From assembly GCA_937982665.1 (NCBI GenBank), contig CALJLD010000304.1, positions 1-16,807 of the forward strand: 16,807 nt of DNA. The letters run 5' to 3'. The translations under genes were made by a program, and so were the position numbers. The notes below the pieces were generated by a model. That model worked only from the letters and a program-made list of their open reading frames with translations, searched no databases and had not been told where the DNA came from. Below, piece by piece: positions 15,952-16,807 of this stretch; the first letter of the stretch is position 1; the number at the start of each line of letters is the position of its first letter. Origin of the DNA: an uncultured Planctomycetales bacterium. Lineage in GTDB: Bacteria; Planctomycetota; Planctomycetia; Pirellulales; S012-138.

Positions 15952-16423
15952 TGCTGCCTCCTTTGTTGCGGAGACCGAAGAAGTGGTATCCGTTCCAGTG
16001 CTTACCTGTGACCGCTTTGGCGACCGCGGTCAGCGATCTGTAGCGTTCACCTTCGTATTCAAATCCACCGCGCAGCACAGTCACATGGACGTCACGCCCC
16101 TTGTAGTGCCGCACCAAAGAACTGCCCGGAAGCAATTGCGTGTTGGGCAGCGCCTTTGGTGGCGATTGGGTTTGTGGGACGACATCGTGTCGTGGGGCCG
16201 TTACCCGCAGATCAGCGTCGTTGGCCAGTTCCATCGCGCGACGGCGAGCGCGTTCGGACAAGTCACCTTCTTCGTTGGCTTGCATCCGCCAGGCGATGCG
16301 TTTGATGAGCCATTGTTTGTGACGCCCGTTGGTGGTCTCACCAAACACTTCCGCGAACTTCTCTCGCAGTTGGTCCACAGTCATCCGCTCCATGGCGGCG
16401 AACTCTTTGTCGATGTTCAGCAT
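15935..16423 (-). CDS. DUF2924 family protein
   Basis: 162 residues. The N-terminal half (MLNIDKEFAAMERMTVDQLR, then FGETTNGRHKQWLIKRIAWRMQ and LSERARRRAMELANDADLR) is the hallmark of DUF2924, a family of unknown function often encoded beside serine recombinases. The middle (85-100) is a Pro/Gln linker. The C-terminal part begins with LVRHYKGRDVHVTVLRGGFEYEGERYRSLTAVAKAVTGKHWNG, a small domain with a 'Y-x-SL-x-A-x-A' and 'G-x-x-WNG' pattern like RAMA-type modules of restriction-associated proteins (similarity by eye). It may bind DNA or contact the recombinase. The ribosome site GAGGAG precedes ATG 16423. It overlaps the 76-residue gene upstream by 7 nt and the recombinase by 17 nt. Confidence 0.9.
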   Translation of the reverse strand: MLNIDKEFAAMERMTVDQLREKFAEVFGETTNGRHKQWLIKRIAWRMQANEEGDLSERARRRAMELANDADLRVTAPRHDVVPQTQSPPKALPNTQLLPGSSLVRHYKGRDVHVTVLRGGFEYEGERYRSLTAVAKAVTGKHWNGYHFFGLRNKGGSNDQVD

Positions 16424-16647
16424 TCCGACTCCTCTTGGTTGGAGACTCTCGAACCGTTAACTCGTGTGGACACTGAGCACGGTTTCGTGGCCAACCTCAA
16501 GGCACTGTCGGGCAATTTGTCGAGAGTTATTTGGGAGTCTTGGCAGGGCTGACAACCCCGGCGCTTTTGCAAGCGTAGGTAGCCTGCCGCAAGAATTCCG
16601 GCGAGTTCACGACATGTTTGTTGCGCGAACGTGTCATGTTCGTTCAT
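16417..16647 (-). CDS. Small protein, first gene of the recombinase cassette
   Basis: 76 residues: MNEHDTFAQQTCRELAGILAAGYLRLQKRRG, then a polar, Cys-containing tail (CQPCQ). The N-terminal half reads as an amphipathic helix with the motif RELAGILAAGYLRL, which I recall from short proteins preceding DUF2924 genes. The later part shows little structure. The ATG has a GGGAG ribosome site 6 nt upstream. Its stop overlaps the DUF2924 start by 7 nt, so it is probably real and coupled. Function unknown: a regulatory or scaffolding peptide is possible. I am less sure of it than of the next three genes. Confidence 0.65.
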   Translation of the reverse strand: MNEHDTFAQQTCRELAGILAAGYLRLQKRRGCQPCQDSQITLDKLPDSALRLATKPCSVSTRVNGSRVSNQEESEC

Positions 16648-16674
16648 CAGTACTCCCGCGATTGTGTTGCGGCC

Positions 16675-16697
16675 GCTGAGCAGAGATGTTTCTCAGC
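16675..16697. promoter_or_regulatory. Dyad upstream of the recombinase cassette
   Basis: GCTGAG (16675-16680) faces CTCAGC (16692-16697) over an 11-nt spacer, about 30 nt before the first start codon of the cassette. It overlaps a GCGGCCGC palindrome at its inner edge. It may be an RNA hairpin in the leader, or an operator for the cassette's helix-turn-helix protein. No promoter could be assigned with confidence. Confidence 0.3.
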
Positions 16698-16807
16698 CTG
16701 TTAACTACTAACTACGCCAACGCGCTGTAGACTGACGGTGACTTGTGGATGCCAGAATTGATCCGCTTTCTCGGGCATGAAAGTGAGTGATTCCAGCAGA
16801 GCAGCGC

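Noticed and set aside
16749..16790. Short plus-strand peptide MPELIRFLGHESE
   Set aside because: Thirteen codons with no ribosome site; too short to support.
16701..16807. Minus-strand frame open from the window edge (ending at TAA 16703-16701), possibly the tail of a gene to the right
   Set aside because: Only about 34 codons are visible, other frames are also open there, and nothing is recognisable in the translation.
1..16807. CRISPR array or insertion sequence with terminal repeats
   Set aside because: No regularly spaced direct repeats and no transposase gene of IS type were seen; the only recombination enzyme is the serine recombinase.

Overview
The window looks like a chromosome segment of a planctomycete, probably of the Pirellulales. 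This is inference from recalled family resemblance: the sensor kinase with a large periplasmic domain, the secreted thioredoxin-like protein with a CSCANSR core, the His-rich heavy-metal cluster and the recombinase/DUF2924 cassette all resemble planctomycete proteins. GC content is moderate. No ribosomal or other phylogenetic marker gene is present, so the assignment rests on gene style only. Gene order changes from housekeeping and signalling genes on the plus strand (46-7529) to accessory genes on the minus strand (7979-16647).

Plus-strand half. A secreted thioredoxin-like protein (46-1659) ends at a strong hairpin. It is followed by an OmpR-type response regulator (1801-2502) and its transmembrane histidine kinase (2581-4491), a complete two-component pair. 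Next come three metabolic genes: an alpha/beta hydrolase with an intact Ser-Asp-His triad (4757-5557), an oligopeptide-type ABC ATPase without a permease (5680-6705) and a hotdog acyl-CoA thioesterase (6784-7182). A structured intergenic stretch then leads to a complete tRNA-Asn(GTT) (7457-7529) with a good intrinsic terminator (7570-7608).

Metal-efflux operon (minus strand, 13916 to 7979). In transcription order it encodes a small secreted His-rich protein, a CzcB-type membrane-fusion protein, a CzcA-type RND pump and a lipoprotein with a GHSHG...PHGG motif. No outer-membrane CzcC-like gene is present. The pump has an apparent extra periplasmic segment of about 75-85 residues. A terminator-like hairpin with seven T lies just ahead of the first gene, and hairpins sit in two of the three internal gaps. 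The likely role is export of divalent or monovalent heavy metals, with the small His-rich proteins handling metal in the periplasm or at the membrane. The metal itself cannot be told from the sequence.

Recombinase cassette (minus strand, 16647 to 14045). Four tightly overlapping genes encode a 76-residue protein, a DUF2924 protein, a large serine recombinase with intact catalytic residues and a zinc ribbon, and a ParB/KorB-like helix-turn-helix protein. Overlaps of 7, 17 and 4 nt suggest translational coupling and a shared job in DNA rearrangement or integration. It lies directly upstream of the metal operon in the same direction. The cassette is the best candidate here for a poorly described system. 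No attachment sites or duplicated ends could be identified by eye.
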